From Chryseobacterium sp. JV274 (GTDB lineage: Bacteria; Bacteroidota; Bacteroidia; Flavobacteriales; Weeksellaceae), in the NCBI RefSeq assembly GCF_903969135.1, contig NZ_LR824569.1, positions 2,232,001 to 2,296,000 on the forward strand: a stretch of 64,000 bases of DNA, given 5' to 3'. The notes beneath the pieces are model-generated. The model searched no databases and had not been told where the DNA came from. It saw nothing but the letters and a program-made list of their open reading frames with translations. Position numbers and translations under genes: made by a program. This document shows positions 34,801 to 44,086 of this stretch, piece by piece (within the stretch, counting starts at the first letter, position 1; each line of letters begins with the position of its first letter).

Positions 34801-36881
34801 TCATTTTGTCCAATGGAAACAGTGAAATTGCTGTTCAGTCTGAAACCAATAGCCCAAGCAGTCCTTTGAACATTTCGTTGAAAGATTTTAAGATTGAAAC
34901 CATTACGGAACTTATTAAAAAAGATACTGTTCTGGCAAGAGGAACTATTAATGGGACAGCACAGCTTCGTGATGTTACTAAAAATATGACCTTCACTTCT
35001 GATCTGAATATTTCAGATTTAATTGTCTATGGAAGCCCTGTAGGAAATCTTGCTGTAAAAATAAACAATGCTTCACCGAAGGTTTTAAATGCTGATATTG
35101 CGCTTTCCGGAAATAATAATGATGTAAAAATCCTTGGTGATTATAATACGTCTTCCAGTACTTTCGATCTGAATATGGCGATCAATCAGCTTCAGATGAA
35201 GAGTATTCAAGGGTTTTCTATGAATGCCATCACCAATACCGAAGGTTATCTTTCAGGAAATTTAAAAATTACCGGAACTACCGATAAACCTAATATTTTA
35301 GGGAAAGTAAAATTCAATGATGCCGGACTAGAAATTGCAAAAACAGGAAGTGATTTCAGACATCTGAGTGATGAAATAGATTTTACGAACCGGGGAATCG
35401 AATTTGATAAATTTAAAATCAAAGATAAAGACGGAAATGCCCTTGTTGTAGACGGACAGGTTCTGACGCAGACCTACAGAGATTTCGCCTTTAATCTTAA
35501 TGTCAATGCTAAAGATTTTAAAGTGGTCAATTCAGAGAAATCGAATGATGCGATGATGTATGGTGTTTTGGCCATTGATGCCGGACTTCATATCCGTGGA
35601 AATCTTGATCTTCCAAAAGTAGACGGTAGATTAAGCGTGGCAGATAACACAGATTTTACTTTTGTTCTTCCTCAATCCAGCCCTTCTTTACAGGAAAGAG
35701 ACGGTATTGTAGAATTTGTAGATCAGGATCAGGTGGTTTTAAATAAGACTATCAAAGCAGATTCTCTCAATGCACAGAGCCGTATCAAAGGGATGGATGT
35801 AAGCGTTAATATTGAAGTCAGCAAAGAAGCAAAACTATCTTTGATCATTGATAAAGCCAATGGTGATTTTGTACAGCTTCAGGGTGAAGCAGAATTAACC
35901 GGCGGAATAGATCCTTCAGGAAAAACGACACTGGTAGGAGTATATGAAGTAGAAAAAGGAAGTTATGATCTTTCTGTAAGTTTCCTGAAACGTAAATTTG
36001 ATATCCAGAAAGGCAGTACCATCACATGGACAGGTGAACCTACAACGGCTCAAATGGATATTACCGCTGTCTATAAAACAGAAGCTCCGCCTATTGACCT
36101 TGTAGAGCAGCAGATCAGCGGAGAAAGTGCTTCAACATTGAATCAGTTTAAGCAAAGAGTTCCTTTCAATGCATTATTAAAAATGAAAGGGGAATTATTG
36201 AAACCTCAGCTTACTTTTGATATTACTACCGATGAAAAAAATAATTCTGTATCTACGAATGTAAAAGATGTTGTAGATCAGAAGCTTGCCCAGATCAGAA
36301 CTCAGGAGTCTGAACTGAACAAACAGGTATTTGCATTATTACTTCTGAACCGTTTTATCGGGGAAAACCCATTTGAAAGCGGAGCCGGAATGTCTGCAGA
36401 AACGATGGCAAGACAAAGTGTGAGTAAAATTCTTTCCCAGCAGCTAAATAATCTTGCAGCAGGCCTGATCAAAGGAGTAGATCTTAATTTTGGTCTTGAT
36501 TCTTCGGAAGACTATTCCAGCGGGGAGAAAAATACCCGAACCGATCTGAATGTAGATATCAGTAAAAAATTATTGAATGACCGACTGAAAGTAACGGTAG
36601 GAAGTAACTTTGGACTGGAAGGGCAGGCTCGTCAGAATGAAAATATGACCAATATTGCAGGTAATGTTTCCGTAGATTACAGTCTTTCCAAAGATGGAAG
36701 ATATATGCTGCGTGCGTACCGTAAGGATGAATATCAGGTTGCTCTTCAGGGGCAGATTATAGAAACCGGTGTTGGATTCATTATTACATTGGATTATGAC
36801 AAATTCCGGGAGATTTTCCAGAAATCTAAAGAGAAAAAGCAGAAAAAGAATCAAAATAACCAAGTGGTAGAATTTAAATAA
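31854..36881 (+). CDS. tamB: Translocation and assembly module protein TamB
   Basis: Large inner-membrane-anchored AsmA-type protein of about 1675 residues that bridges the periplasm and assists outer-membrane barrel assembly and lipid transport. An N-terminal membrane segment (VITFISILVFLTLLILSLRLPAV) is followed by VQNFIKDKLIVYLEKKIKTKVSLEKV, typical of the family. A very long beta-rich repeat region comes next, and the conserved DUF490 C-terminus (about 1200-1675) ends with DEYQVALQGQIIETGVGFIITLDYDKFREIF. No ATG exists before residue 70, so the start is probably TTG 31854 (LKLKINTTK, with TTG as Met), supported by the promoter box at 31828. It overlaps tamL by one base (TAATG). Confidence 0.88.
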   Translation: MKLKINTTKILRRIVITFISILVFLTLLILSLRLPAVQNFIKDKLIVYLEKKIKTKVSLEKVYIGFPNSLVMENLYLKGQDVDTLLAVKKLDVGLHMLKLLNSTADITSVSMEGARANVVRKPDGKFNFDYIIDAFATSDKEESSSKPFIISLDKINLKDIGVTFNDQQSRNDIKLYFKSFDTRVKTFDLNKNNYAVNDINLDGLKLRLKQGLVEEVAQKVEKKVDSLNEKKPMNIGLRGIKLTHFDIDYGDENTKTFAKVIFKELSTKVNKLDLENNAYNVANVFLSGADINANLYLPAQNANPKKTQEPEVSKASDQNKAMKLLLGKLVLNDVKANYNNTAISPTKQGMDFNHLNFSKMNVEVRSFKMENNTFAGTVNSAEIKEGRGLDIQKFNTDFVYAEKEAYLKDLYLQTPKTILRDEVILNYNSIDQLSSNLGAVKISANIKDSKIGFSDILNLVPTLRNTVPFNKYPNAVLNVNANVKGSVNDLLIQDLKVSGLDQLRVMASGKIKNAMNPDQLYYDLRIGEFSSSAKTIFNLVPKNTIPSNISLPSHFSIKGNAKGTTKVVNTDLNLYSTLGNAAVIAQVDMRKKNHELYDIKANLQGIQVGKIIRNKDIGPVTAQIAAKGESFDFKNANADLKGHVASAVYKGYRYQNMNLTGKINKGAYHVILDSKDPNASLQLTASGVYDEKNPTVKVNGEVIKLDVNKLGFYEKPMIIAGKIDGDFTSLDPNNLNGYLNLKDFAFSDTKEVYPVQEVNLKASSTQDSTQIIFNSQVADLELKGKYKLTQIFGALTQTVNQYYQFQKPDKSQKIDPGQHFTFTAKIKNDDLIRKFVPDLKDFETINLAGNYDADSQKIEIDGQIPRLLYGENTIEKGTLKVTNENQALQYSLNVAALKSSSFSLNKINIDGDVADNTIRYNVTTKDEKDATQFLIAGNAKSLNDITEISLNPNGLKLNYTDWNVAENNKIQISSKGILADNFILSNGNSEIAVQSETNSPSSPLNISLKDFKIETITELIKKDTVLARGTINGTAQLRDVTKNMTFTSDLNISDLIVYGSPVGNLAVKINNASPKVLNADIALSGNNNDVKILGDYNTSSSTFDLNMAINQLQMKSIQGFSMNAITNTEGYLSGNLKITGTTDKPNILGKVKFNDAGLEIAKTGSDFRHLSDEIDFTNRGIEFDKFKIKDKDGNALVVDGQVLTQTYRDFAFNLNVNAKDFKVVNSEKSNDAMMYGVLAIDAGLHIRGNLDLPKVDGRLSVADNTDFTFVLPQSSPSLQERDGIVEFVDQDQVVLNKTIKADSLNAQSRIKGMDVSVNIEVSKEAKLSLIIDKANGDFVQLQGEAELTGGIDPSGKTTLVGVYEVEKGSYDLSVSFLKRKFDIQKGSTITWTGEPTTAQMDITAVYKTEAPPIDLVEQQISGESASTLNQFKQRVPFNALLKMKGELLKPQLTFDITTDEKNNSVSTNVKDVVDQKLAQIRTQESELNKQVFALLLLNRFIGENPFESGAGMSAETMARQSVSKILSQQLNNLAAGLIKGVDLNFGLDSSEDYSSGEKNTRTDLNVDISKKLLNDRLKVTVGSNFGLEGQARQNENMTNIAGNVSVDYSLSKDGRYMLRAYRKDEYQVALQGQIIETGVGFIITLDYDKFREIFQKSKEKKQKKNQNNQVVEFK

Positions 36882-39208
36882 TGAGTAATAAGTTCCATAT
36901 CTATTGTAAGTACCTGTTGGTTTCCGGAATGGCATCCACTGTGGTTTCGTGCAGTAATACAAGGTTTTTAAAAGAAGGCCAGATGCTCTACACCGGAGCC
37001 AAAGTAAAGATTGAAAATGATACGATTTCTAAAAAAGAAAAAAAAGATCTTCAGTCAGTATTAGAAGCCAATCTTACTCCAAAGCCCAATTCTACATTTT
37101 TAGGATTGCGCCCCAAGCTGTATTTTTATAATATAGCCAAAGAGCCTAAAAAAGATAAAGGTTTTAATTACTGGCTTAAATATAAAGTGGGTGAAAAACC
37201 TGTATTATTAGGAGATGTTGACCGTGAATTCAATAAAGACATTATTGTAAATTATTCTGAAAACAAAGGGTATTTCAATGCTAAAGCTTCTTATGATACG
37301 GTTTCAAAGAATAAAAAAGCCCAGGTCATTTACACCGTAAGACCGGGTTCAAGATATCTGATTGACGGAGTAAAATTCCAGAAAGATTCTACACTGGTCA
37401 ATCAGGAAATTCAAAGTCTTACTGGTAAAACTCTTCTTAAAAACGGAAGACCATTTGACCTGGATGTTATCAAAGCAGAAAGAGAAAGGATTGATAACAG
37501 ACTAAAAGAAAGAGGTTTTTATTATTTCCACCCTGATAATATTATTGTACAGGCCGACAGTACGGTGAGCAAAAATCACAAGGTTGAACTTAATGTAAAA
37601 CTGAAAGACAACACCCCTGATTTAGCAACTCAACAGTTCAGCATTGATAATGTTATTGTATTCCCCAATTACAACATTCAGGATGTAAAGGATGGCAAGT
37701 ACAGTATCCCAATGAATAAAGATTCTCTTTCGAAATATGCTTTTGATGATATTTATGTCATTGACCCTCAGCATAAATTCAAGCCGAAGATTTTTGACAG
37801 AGCTTTATATTTCAAAAAAGGAGATCTTTACAACCGTTCCAATCATAATCTTACCCTGAACCGATTGATCAGTCTGGGTGTTTTCAAATTTGTAAAGAAT
37901 GAGTTCGTTGTTTCTGATTCATTGAGTCATAAATTTGATGCGTATTATTTATTAACTCCAAGACAAGTCCAATCGCTTCGTCTGGAAGCTTTAGGAAGAA
38001 CCAATTCTGCAAATTATGCAGGTAGTGAACTCAACCTGAACTGGACTCACCGAAATTTTTTCCGGGGAGCAGAACAATTTAAAGCAGCGATCTATGGAGC
38101 ATTTGATTTCCAGATGGGAGGTGCACAGAATGCTAATAATATTTTCCGTGCAGGAACGAATGTACAGCTTTCTATCCCGAGAATTGTAGCACCATTCCGT
38201 TTTCACTCATCTAGTGAATTTGTTCCCAGAACGAATATCACTTTGGGTTATGAATTCCAGAACAGGACACAATATTATACCCTTAATAATTTCACCGGAT
38301 CATTCGGATATGTGTGGAAGGAAAATGCAAGGAAAGAACATGATCTGAAGGTAATTGATATTACTCTGGTTTCTCCTGCCAATGTTACTGAAGAATATAA
38401 AGTCAAATCCGATGGAAATCCTGCTATGAAAAGAGTTGTAGACAAGCAGCTTATTTTTGGCCCTACTTATTCTTATACTTACACCAATACCATGCTGCCA
38501 AGAACCAATACCTTTTACTATAAAGGAACACTTGATCTGGCAGGAAATATTACAGGTTTGGTTACCGGAGCAGATGTGAAAAAAGACAAGGAAAAGAAAA
38601 TATTCGGTATTCCTTTCAGTCAGTATGTAAAGATTGAAAACGATTTAAGATTCTATCATAAGTTTACTGAAAAGTCTTCATTGGCAACGAGATTTATCGG
38701 AGGAATTGCTTATCCATATGGAAATTCAGAATTTATTCCTTTCTCCAAGCAGTTTTTCTCAGGAGGTAGTAACAGTATCAGAGCATTCCGTGCAAGAACA
38801 TTAGGACCGGGAAGTTTTGATCCGCGAACAATAGATCCGGGAACTTATTTTGATCAGTCTGGTGATGTGAAGCTGGAATTAAATGCTGAATACCGAGCTA
38901 ATCTTTATAAATTTTTAAATGCTGCCGTTTTTGTAGATGCCGGAAATATCTGGCTGCTTCATGATGATCCTACAAGACCTGGAGCTAAATTTTCAAAAGA
39001 CTTTTTAAATGAAATTGCGGTGGGAGCCGGAGTGGGTCTGAGACTGGATTTTTCTATCCTGATTTTAAGACTGGATCTGGCCATGCCACTGAGAGTTCCT
39101 TATTATGAAAAAGGAGACAGATGGGCCTTCGATAAAATTAATTTCGGAGATTCAAACTGGAGGAAAGATAACCTTGTTTTAAATATTGCCATTGGATATC
39201 CTTTTTAA
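36881..39208 (+). CDS. tamL: TamL-type outer-membrane assembly lipoprotein (BamA/TamA family)
   Basis: Bacteroidota counterpart of TamA with a lipid anchor. The 775 residues begin with a lipoprotein signal ending in STVVSC (Cys24). POTRA-like domains follow (about 100-330, for example VNYSENKGYFNAKASYDTVSK and RIDNRLKERGFYYFHPDNI). The C-terminal half is the 16-strand barrel with the family markers FSGGSNSIRAFRARTLGPGSF and VDAGNIW, and it ends in IAIGYPF. It is translationally coupled to tamB (TAATG overlap), which fits the known TamA-TamB partnership, and yihY follows one base after the stop. Confidence 0.92.
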   Translation: MSNKFHIYCKYLLVSGMASTVVSCSNTRFLKEGQMLYTGAKVKIENDTISKKEKKDLQSVLEANLTPKPNSTFLGLRPKLYFYNIAKEPKKDKGFNYWLKYKVGEKPVLLGDVDREFNKDIIVNYSENKGYFNAKASYDTVSKNKKAQVIYTVRPGSRYLIDGVKFQKDSTLVNQEIQSLTGKTLLKNGRPFDLDVIKAERERIDNRLKERGFYYFHPDNIIVQADSTVSKNHKVELNVKLKDNTPDLATQQFSIDNVIVFPNYNIQDVKDGKYSIPMNKDSLSKYAFDDIYVIDPQHKFKPKIFDRALYFKKGDLYNRSNHNLTLNRLISLGVFKFVKNEFVVSDSLSHKFDAYYLLTPRQVQSLRLEALGRTNSANYAGSELNLNWTHRNFFRGAEQFKAAIYGAFDFQMGGAQNANNIFRAGTNVQLSIPRIVAPFRFHSSSEFVPRTNITLGYEFQNRTQYYTLNNFTGSFGYVWKENARKEHDLKVIDITLVSPANVTEEYKVKSDGNPAMKRVVDKQLIFGPTYSYTYTNTMLPRTNTFYYKGTLDLAGNITGLVTGADVKKDKEKKIFGIPFSQYVKIENDLRFYHKFTEKSSLATRFIGGIAYPYGNSEFIPFSKQFFSGGSNSIRAFRARTLGPGSFDPRTIDPGTYFDQSGDVKLELNAEYRANLYKFLNAAVFVDAGNIWLLHDDPTRPGAKFSKDFLNEIAVGAGVGLRLDFSILILRLDLAMPLRVPYYEKGDRWAFDKINFGDSNWRKDNLVLNIAIGYPF

Positions 39209-39209
39209 T

Positions 39210-40169
39210 ATGATCAAAAATGCTAAATTTTTCTGGGAGGTTCTGAAAGACTCATTTACAGAATGGAACAATTCTACTGCATCAAAAGATTCAGCAAGTC
39301 TTGCTTATTATGCCATCTTTTCAATCCCGGGATTATTGATCATTATTATCTGGGTACTTGGAAATTTCTTTGGTGAAGAAGCCATCCGTGGACAAATCAG
39401 CACACAGATCAGCGGTATTATGGGCCCTGATGTTGCTAAAAGTATTGAAGGTATGCTGGCAGGGGCTCTAATTGACAAAAAAAATATTTTTATGAAAGCA
39501 GTGGGAGTCGGATCATTGGTTTTCGGTTCTACTACGCTCTTTTTTCAACTCCAGCATTCATTAAATTCACTTTGGGAAGTAGAAGCAGCTCCCAAAAAGG
39601 CATTGATTAAATTTCTCCTGGATAGAGCCAATTCTTTGGGGATGATTCTTATTATGGGATTTCTTTTGATGATCACTATGGTTTTATCTTCTCTGATCAG
39701 CCTTTTCAATCAGATTATTACCCGATATTTTGGTTTTGAAACCTATATGCTGGTAGAGTTTGTGAATTTTGCTGTAGGATTTGGCCTGGTCATGCTTTTA
39801 TTTGCTTTAATGTTTAAAGTGCTGCCTGATGTTTTGATCAGCTGGAAGCCAGTATGGAAAGGAGCATTTCTGACGACCCTTTTATTTACCCTCGGAAAGT
39901 TTTTATTAAGTCTTTATTTTAACCAGGTGAAACCTACTTCAGCCTTTGGTGCTGCCGGAACGGTTATCCTGATTATGATGTGGATTAACTATTCCTGTAT
40001 GCTGATCTTTTTTGGCGCCGTATTCACCAAAGTTTATACTTACAAAAAAGGATATAAAGCCATTCTTTCCAAGCATGCAAGATGGACTCCAGCTAAGCTA
40101 TATGCGGATAGTCTGAAGCAGATGAGCAACCAGCAAACTTCAGAAATTTCAGATTCAAAACAATTCTAA
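39210..40169 (+). CDS. YihY/BrkB family inner-membrane protein
   Basis: The 319 residues have about six membrane segments (DSASLAYYAIFSIPGLLIIIIWVLGNFF, SLGMILIMGFLLMITMVLSSLISLF, TVILIMMWINYSCMLIFFGAVFTKVY) and the family pattern KDSASLAYYAIFSIPG and PTSAFGAAGTV. The family's molecular function is not settled; the old ribonuclease BN name was a mistake, and some relatives are now viewed as lipid-transport partners of TamB-like proteins. Lying one base after tamL in the tamB-tamL operon fits that idea. The frame can be extended to 39186 within tamL, but ATG 39210 is preferred. Confidence 0.85.
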   Translation: MIKNAKFFWEVLKDSFTEWNNSTASKDSASLAYYAIFSIPGLLIIIIWVLGNFFGEEAIRGQISTQISGIMGPDVAKSIEGMLAGALIDKKNIFMKAVGVGSLVFGSTTLFFQLQHSLNSLWEVEAAPKKALIKFLLDRANSLGMILIMGFLLMITMVLSSLISLFNQIITRYFGFETYMLVEFVNFAVGFGLVMLLFALMFKVLPDVLISWKPVWKGAFLTTLLFTLGKFLLSLYFNQVKPTSAFGAAGTVILIMMWINYSCMLIFFGAVFTKVYTYKKGYKAILSKHARWTPAKLYADSLKQMSNQQTSEISDSKQF

Positions 40170-40193
40170 AATATTCCATGTACATATAATAAA

Positions 40194-40220
40194 AAAGCCT
40201 CCCGAATTTCAGGAGGCTTT
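40194..40220. terminator. Terminator between convergent yihY and argS
   Basis: AAAGCCTCC (40194-40202) pairs with GGAGGCTTT (40212-40220). A and T runs on both sides make it bidirectional. Confidence 0.8.
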
Positions 40221-40224
40221 ATTT

Positions 40225-41985
40225 TTACATTCTGTTTACTGTTCCGATTCCCAGTAGTTCCAACGATTTTTTGATTGTCTTCGCTGTGATATCTGAAATA
40301 TTCAAACGGAATTGTTTTACATTTTCATCTTCCTGATTCAGAATTGGGTTATTCTGATAGAAAGAGTTGTAGGCCTTTACCAGATCATAAACATAGTTTG
40401 CAACCAAAGCCGGACTTAATGTCTCCGCCGATTTGGCTACTACAGTTTTAAAGTTTGTCAGCTGCATAATCAATTCCTTTTCGGATTGATTTAATTCAAT
40501 ATCAGCTGTTTCTGTTTGTAAAGCACCTGCTTTAGACAATAATGACTGAATACGAGCATAGGTATATTGAATAAACGGTCCTGTATTTCCGTTGAAATCA
40601 ATACTTTCTGCCGGATTGAAAAGCATTTTTTTCTTAGGATCTACTTTAAGCATAAAATATTTTAATGCCCCCAACCCTACTGTTTCATAAGATATTTCTT
40701 TATCTTCTTCAGAAAGTGTCTCTAATTTTCCTAATTCCTGAGCTTTAGATTTTGCTGTTTCATACATTTCCTGCATCAAATCGTCTGCATCTACTACTGT
40801 ACCTTCACGGGATTTCATTTTACCTTCAGGCAATTCTACCATCCCGTAAGAAAGGTGGAACAACTGATCAGCCCATTCATATCCTAATTTTTTCAGGATT
40901 TTAAATAAAACCTGGAAGTGGTAATCCTGCTCGTTTCCTACGGTATAGATCAACTTTTGAATATTGTTTTGTTTAAAACGCTCTACTGCTGTTCCAAGGT
41001 CCTGCGTCATATAAACTGATGTACCGTCTGAACGCAGCAACAGTTTCTGGTCAAGTCCTTCATCAGTAAGGTCACACCAAACAGAACCGTCTTCTTTCTG
41101 ATACAGAACTCCTTTATCTAATCCTGCCTGAATAAGATCTTTTCCTAAAATATAGGTATTGCTTTCGTATTGAACCTGATCAAAGTCAACACCCAGTCTT
41201 TTATAAGTTTCATTGAATCCTTTATAAACCCATGAATTCATCTCTTCCCAAAGCGCTCTTACAGTTGCATCACCATTTTCCCAATCCAGAAGCATTTTCT
41301 GCGCTTCTTTCATTACCGGAGCATCCTTTTTAGCCTGCTCCTCTCCTGCTCCCTGTTCTACAAGCTCTGCAATTTCTTTTTTATAGTTTTTGTCAAATTC
41401 TACGTAATAGTTACCAACAAATTTATCTCCTTTGGTATTTGTAGTTGCAGGAGTTTCTCCGTTCCCGAATTTCTCCCAAGCCAGCATTGATTTACAAATA
41501 TGAATTCCTCGGTCGTTGATAATCTGAGTTTTAATTACATCATACCCAGCTTCTTTTAAAATCTGAGCTACAGAAAATCCTAACAGGTTATTTCTGATGT
41601 GTCCCAAGTGTAAAGGTTTATTCGTATTCGGTGAAGAATATTCTACCATTACCGTAGCATTTTTCTTTTCTATAACAGAAAAATTTTTGCTTACAGATCT
41701 GAAGTTATCTACAAACAGTTGGTTTTTAACCTTAACATTAAGGAACCCTTTTACAACATTAAAGCTTTCGAAAATTTCCGTCTGCTCTGTCAAAGCCTCA
41801 CCTAATTCAACCCCGATACTTTCGGGATTCTTTTTCAATTGTTTCACCAACGGAAAAGTAACAATCGTAAAATCACCCTCAAATTCCGTTTTATTTTCCT
41901 GAACTTCCAGCTTGATGTCTTTTAACTGATAGACATTTAAAATAACTTCTGAAAGTTTTTCTTCTATAATATCTTTAATATTCAT
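40225..41985 (-). CDS. argS: Arginyl-tRNA synthetase
   Basis: Class I aminoacyl-tRNA synthetase charging tRNA-Arg. The 586 residues show an N-terminal Add1 domain, the HIGH-type motif NKPLHLGHIRNN (about 117-128), a KMSKS-type motif as KMKSREG (about 390), SYGMVELPEG before it, and the C-terminal DALR anticodon-binding domain (QYTYARIQSLLSKAG to SLELLGIGTVNRM). Length and order are normal. It is a single-gene unit; the upstream gene is separated by a terminator. Confidence 0.95.
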   Translation of the reverse strand: MNIKDIIEEKLSEVILNVYQLKDIKLEVQENKTEFEGDFTIVTFPLVKQLKKNPESIGVELGEALTEQTEIFESFNVVKGFLNVKVKNQLFVDNFRSVSKNFSVIEKKNATVMVEYSSPNTNKPLHLGHIRNNLLGFSVAQILKEAGYDVIKTQIINDRGIHICKSMLAWEKFGNGETPATTNTKGDKFVGNYYVEFDKNYKKEIAELVEQGAGEEQAKKDAPVMKEAQKMLLDWENGDATVRALWEEMNSWVYKGFNETYKRLGVDFDQVQYESNTYILGKDLIQAGLDKGVLYQKEDGSVWCDLTDEGLDQKLLLRSDGTSVYMTQDLGTAVERFKQNNIQKLIYTVGNEQDYHFQVLFKILKKLGYEWADQLFHLSYGMVELPEGKMKSREGTVVDADDLMQEMYETAKSKAQELGKLETLSEEDKEISYETVGLGALKYFMLKVDPKKKMLFNPAESIDFNGNTGPFIQYTYARIQSLLSKAGALQTETADIELNQSEKELIMQLTNFKTVVAKSAETLSPALVANYVYDLVKAYNSFYQNNPILNQEDENVKQFRLNISDITAKTIKKSLELLGIGTVNRM

Positions 41986-42072
41986 GTTTCTAAATTCTCT
42001 TTTAATGCTTATCGCTGAAACATCCTTACAGTATATTCCCGCCTAAAATCTGAGCTACAAATATACGGAAAT

Positions 42073-42097
42073 AAAAAAACCGCCCGAAGGCGGTTTT
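42073..42097 (-). terminator. Terminator of the lipoprotein gene at 42114
   Basis: AAAACCGCC (42076-42084), loop CGAA, GGCGGTTTT (42089-42097). On the minus strand the loop reads TTCG, a very stable tetraloop, followed by a T run. Confidence 0.88.
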
Positions 42098-42113
42098 ATA
42101 GGTAAAAAAATAT

Positions 42114-42563
42114 TTATTCTTTTCTGAAAACAAGGACAGCCTCGTCATTCCCTGGTGTATTATCCAAGTTTTTGCTGTTGTCATTAATTCTGAGTTCAGT
42201 AGTAGAATAGGAATCTATTTCCTTTTTCAATGTTTTGGAAACTCCAGCTTCTGTATAGGTAAGAGTTAATGTCTGATACATTTTATCAAAGGTCCATTTT
42301 CCTCCAAAGGAATCAAACAAATTACAATTTCCGGAAGAAGAAGAAACATCATATCTTTCATAAGATCCTGAGAAATCCTGATTTATAAATATGATTCCTT
42401 TCTTTTCGCAATCAGTCAGCATTATATCTTTACCTTTAAATTCATACTTATATGGTTTCCAGCTTCCATTAATACTTACATCTTCATTTACAACTGCACG
42501 ATCATCATCATTGGAACACGATGCAATACTCATTAAAAGAAGAATTCCTATAAAAAATCTCAT
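42114..42563 (-). CDS. Lipocalin-like lipoprotein
   Basis: The 149 residues have a lipoprotein signal with SIASC (Cys16), followed by SNDDD, an acidic run like the signals that send lipoproteins to the cell surface in Bacteroidota. The body (INGSWKPYKYEFKGKDIM...GKWTFDKMYQTLTLTYTEAG...STTELRI) looks like a small lipocalin-type barrel, a frequent class of flavobacterial lipoproteins. The ligand is unknown. It follows the SusD gene on the same strand after 59 bases, so it may be co-transcribed with the SusC/SusD pair at 42623-47044 and be an extra binding protein of that system. Confidence 0.72.
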   Translation of the reverse strand: MRFFIGILLLMSIASCSNDDDRAVVNEDVSINGSWKPYKYEFKGKDIMLTDCEKKGIIFINQDFSGSYERYDVSSSSGNCNLFDSFGGKWTFDKMYQTLTLTYTEAGVSKTLKKEIDSYSTTELRINDNSKNLDNTPGNDEAVLVFRKE

Positions 42564-42622
42564 ATCAAAGTTTTTATATTCTTCAAGCCATAAACTGGCC
42601 TGAAGAATTATTATTATTTAAA

Positions 42623-44083
42623 TTAAAATTTATCCCAAAACAGTTTTGTTGATACTTTATCACCTCCAATTTTTGAAGCGGCAGCATTTACATTCTTAGC
42701 ATTAAGAAGGTATTCCTGGTCAGAATATTTCATTCTTACCGGTACTGATTCTACTACAGAACCTCCTGGATTTTGAAATACAGGGAAGTCTAATCTTCTT
42801 GCAAAATTCCATGCCTGGAATCCTTTATTGAACATCGCTATCCATGCCTGCTCCCCAACAGATTTTTTCCAATTGGCAGCGTTATATGGGTTTGCTGCAA
42901 TAAATGCATTTGCTGTAGGAGCATCTATACCGTACTCAGTCATTGATGCGGTAATAGCAGCTGTATATAAATTAGCAGCAGTATCTCCAACACTAAAGCC
43001 TCTCGCGGCAGCTTCAGTTCTTAAGAATTGAATTTCAGAATAATCTAATAAGAAGCCTTGTGCATTTTCACCTGAAATAACGTTTGTAAAGTGAGAGTAA
43101 TCATTGAAAACATTCTGATCACCATATACTCCACCAACATAAGCACCAGCAACCTTTGTAAACCATGTTGCTCTTCTCGGGTCAGATGTAGTATTCATGA
43201 AATCTACAAGGACATCAGACGGAACAAAGTCATTTCTACCAGATTGAATTACGTCCTGATAAACAGGGTTTGACAATAATCCTGATGGGAAAGTCTGCAA
43301 TCCGAAATTATCTGCTTTTTCAGTTAATAATCCAGCGGTGTAAGCAGCTTCTGCATAAGTTTTAGCCAAAGCCGGATCAGAATCTGCTAAAGTTACTGCC
43401 ATTCTGAACTTCAATGAATTACCCATTTTTTTCCATTTGTTCATATCTCCTTTGTAGATCAAATCATTAGTATATCCACTACCGGAAGTATTAATCATAG
43501 CGATTGCAGCATCAATTCTTTTAATAAGATCCAGATATACTGTTTTAGCATCATCATAAGGAATTTCTGCACTTCCCGGATTTTCAGCTGTAGCTTTTAA
43601 TGCTCCAAAATAAGGAATATCTCCGTAGGTGTCCACTAAATTAGCCCATGCATACACATTTACCAATTCAATCATGGCAATATTATTGTTTTTGGTAACA
43701 GCATCTACGCCTTCACTCTCAAGAAATCTTCTTGCATCTCTTAGTGCAGATAATACTCCCGGAGAGTTAATGGTTGCTGATGCAGATGCCATCATACGAT
43801 TATAGTGATTTCTTGGAATTGGTCTTGTCACCATATCGTAATTAGTCTCATCAGTGTAAGTCGTTTCTGACCACTGCTGTGTAAAAAACCTGGTAATGTT
43901 ACGGTTTACATTAGCAGACAGTAACTGATCAAGAAGTGCATGTTCAGCACTGGCAAAAAGTACTCCTGATGGAACTTCAGTTGGGTGTTTAGTATCTTCA
44001 TTCAGTGAAGTGATGTCTCTTTCACACGATGTAAATGTTAACGCTAATGAAGCTAAACCTATAATTAAAAATAATTTTTTCAT
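42623..44083 (-). CDS. SusD/RagB-type outer-membrane lipoprotein, pair 1
   Basis: Surface lipoprotein that captures substrate and forms the lid on the SusC channel. The 486 residues have the lipobox TFTSC (Cys20) followed by ERD, fitting surface export. They belong to the SusD-like_2 type: LNEDTKHPTEVPSGVLFASAEHALLDQLL at the start, NNIAMIELVNVYAWANLVDTYGDIPYFGAL (TPR-like helix), NSLKFRMAVTLADSDPALAKTYAEAAYTAGL and a C-terminal GFQAWNFARRLDFPVFQNPGG. The substrate is not known. The stop of SusC lies 3 bases upstream, so the two are a tight operon. Confidence 0.9.
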   Translation of the reverse strand: MKKLFLIIGLASLALTFTSCERDITSLNEDTKHPTEVPSGVLFASAEHALLDQLLSANVNRNITRFFTQQWSETTYTDETNYDMVTRPIPRNHYNRMMASASATINSPGVLSALRDARRFLESEGVDAVTKNNNIAMIELVNVYAWANLVDTYGDIPYFGALKATAENPGSAEIPYDDAKTVYLDLIKRIDAAIAMINTSGSGYTNDLIYKGDMNKWKKMGNSLKFRMAVTLADSDPALAKTYAEAAYTAGLLTEKADNFGLQTFPSGLLSNPVYQDVIQSGRNDFVPSDVLVDFMNTTSDPRRATWFTKVAGAYVGGVYGDQNVFNDYSHFTNVISGENAQGFLLDYSEIQFLRTEAAARGFSVGDTAANLYTAAITASMTEYGIDAPTANAFIAANPYNAANWKKSVGEQAWIAMFNKGFQAWNFARRLDFPVFQNPGGSVVESVPVRMKYSDQEYLLNAKNVNAAASKIGGDKVSTKLFWDKF

Positions 44084-44086
44084 TTT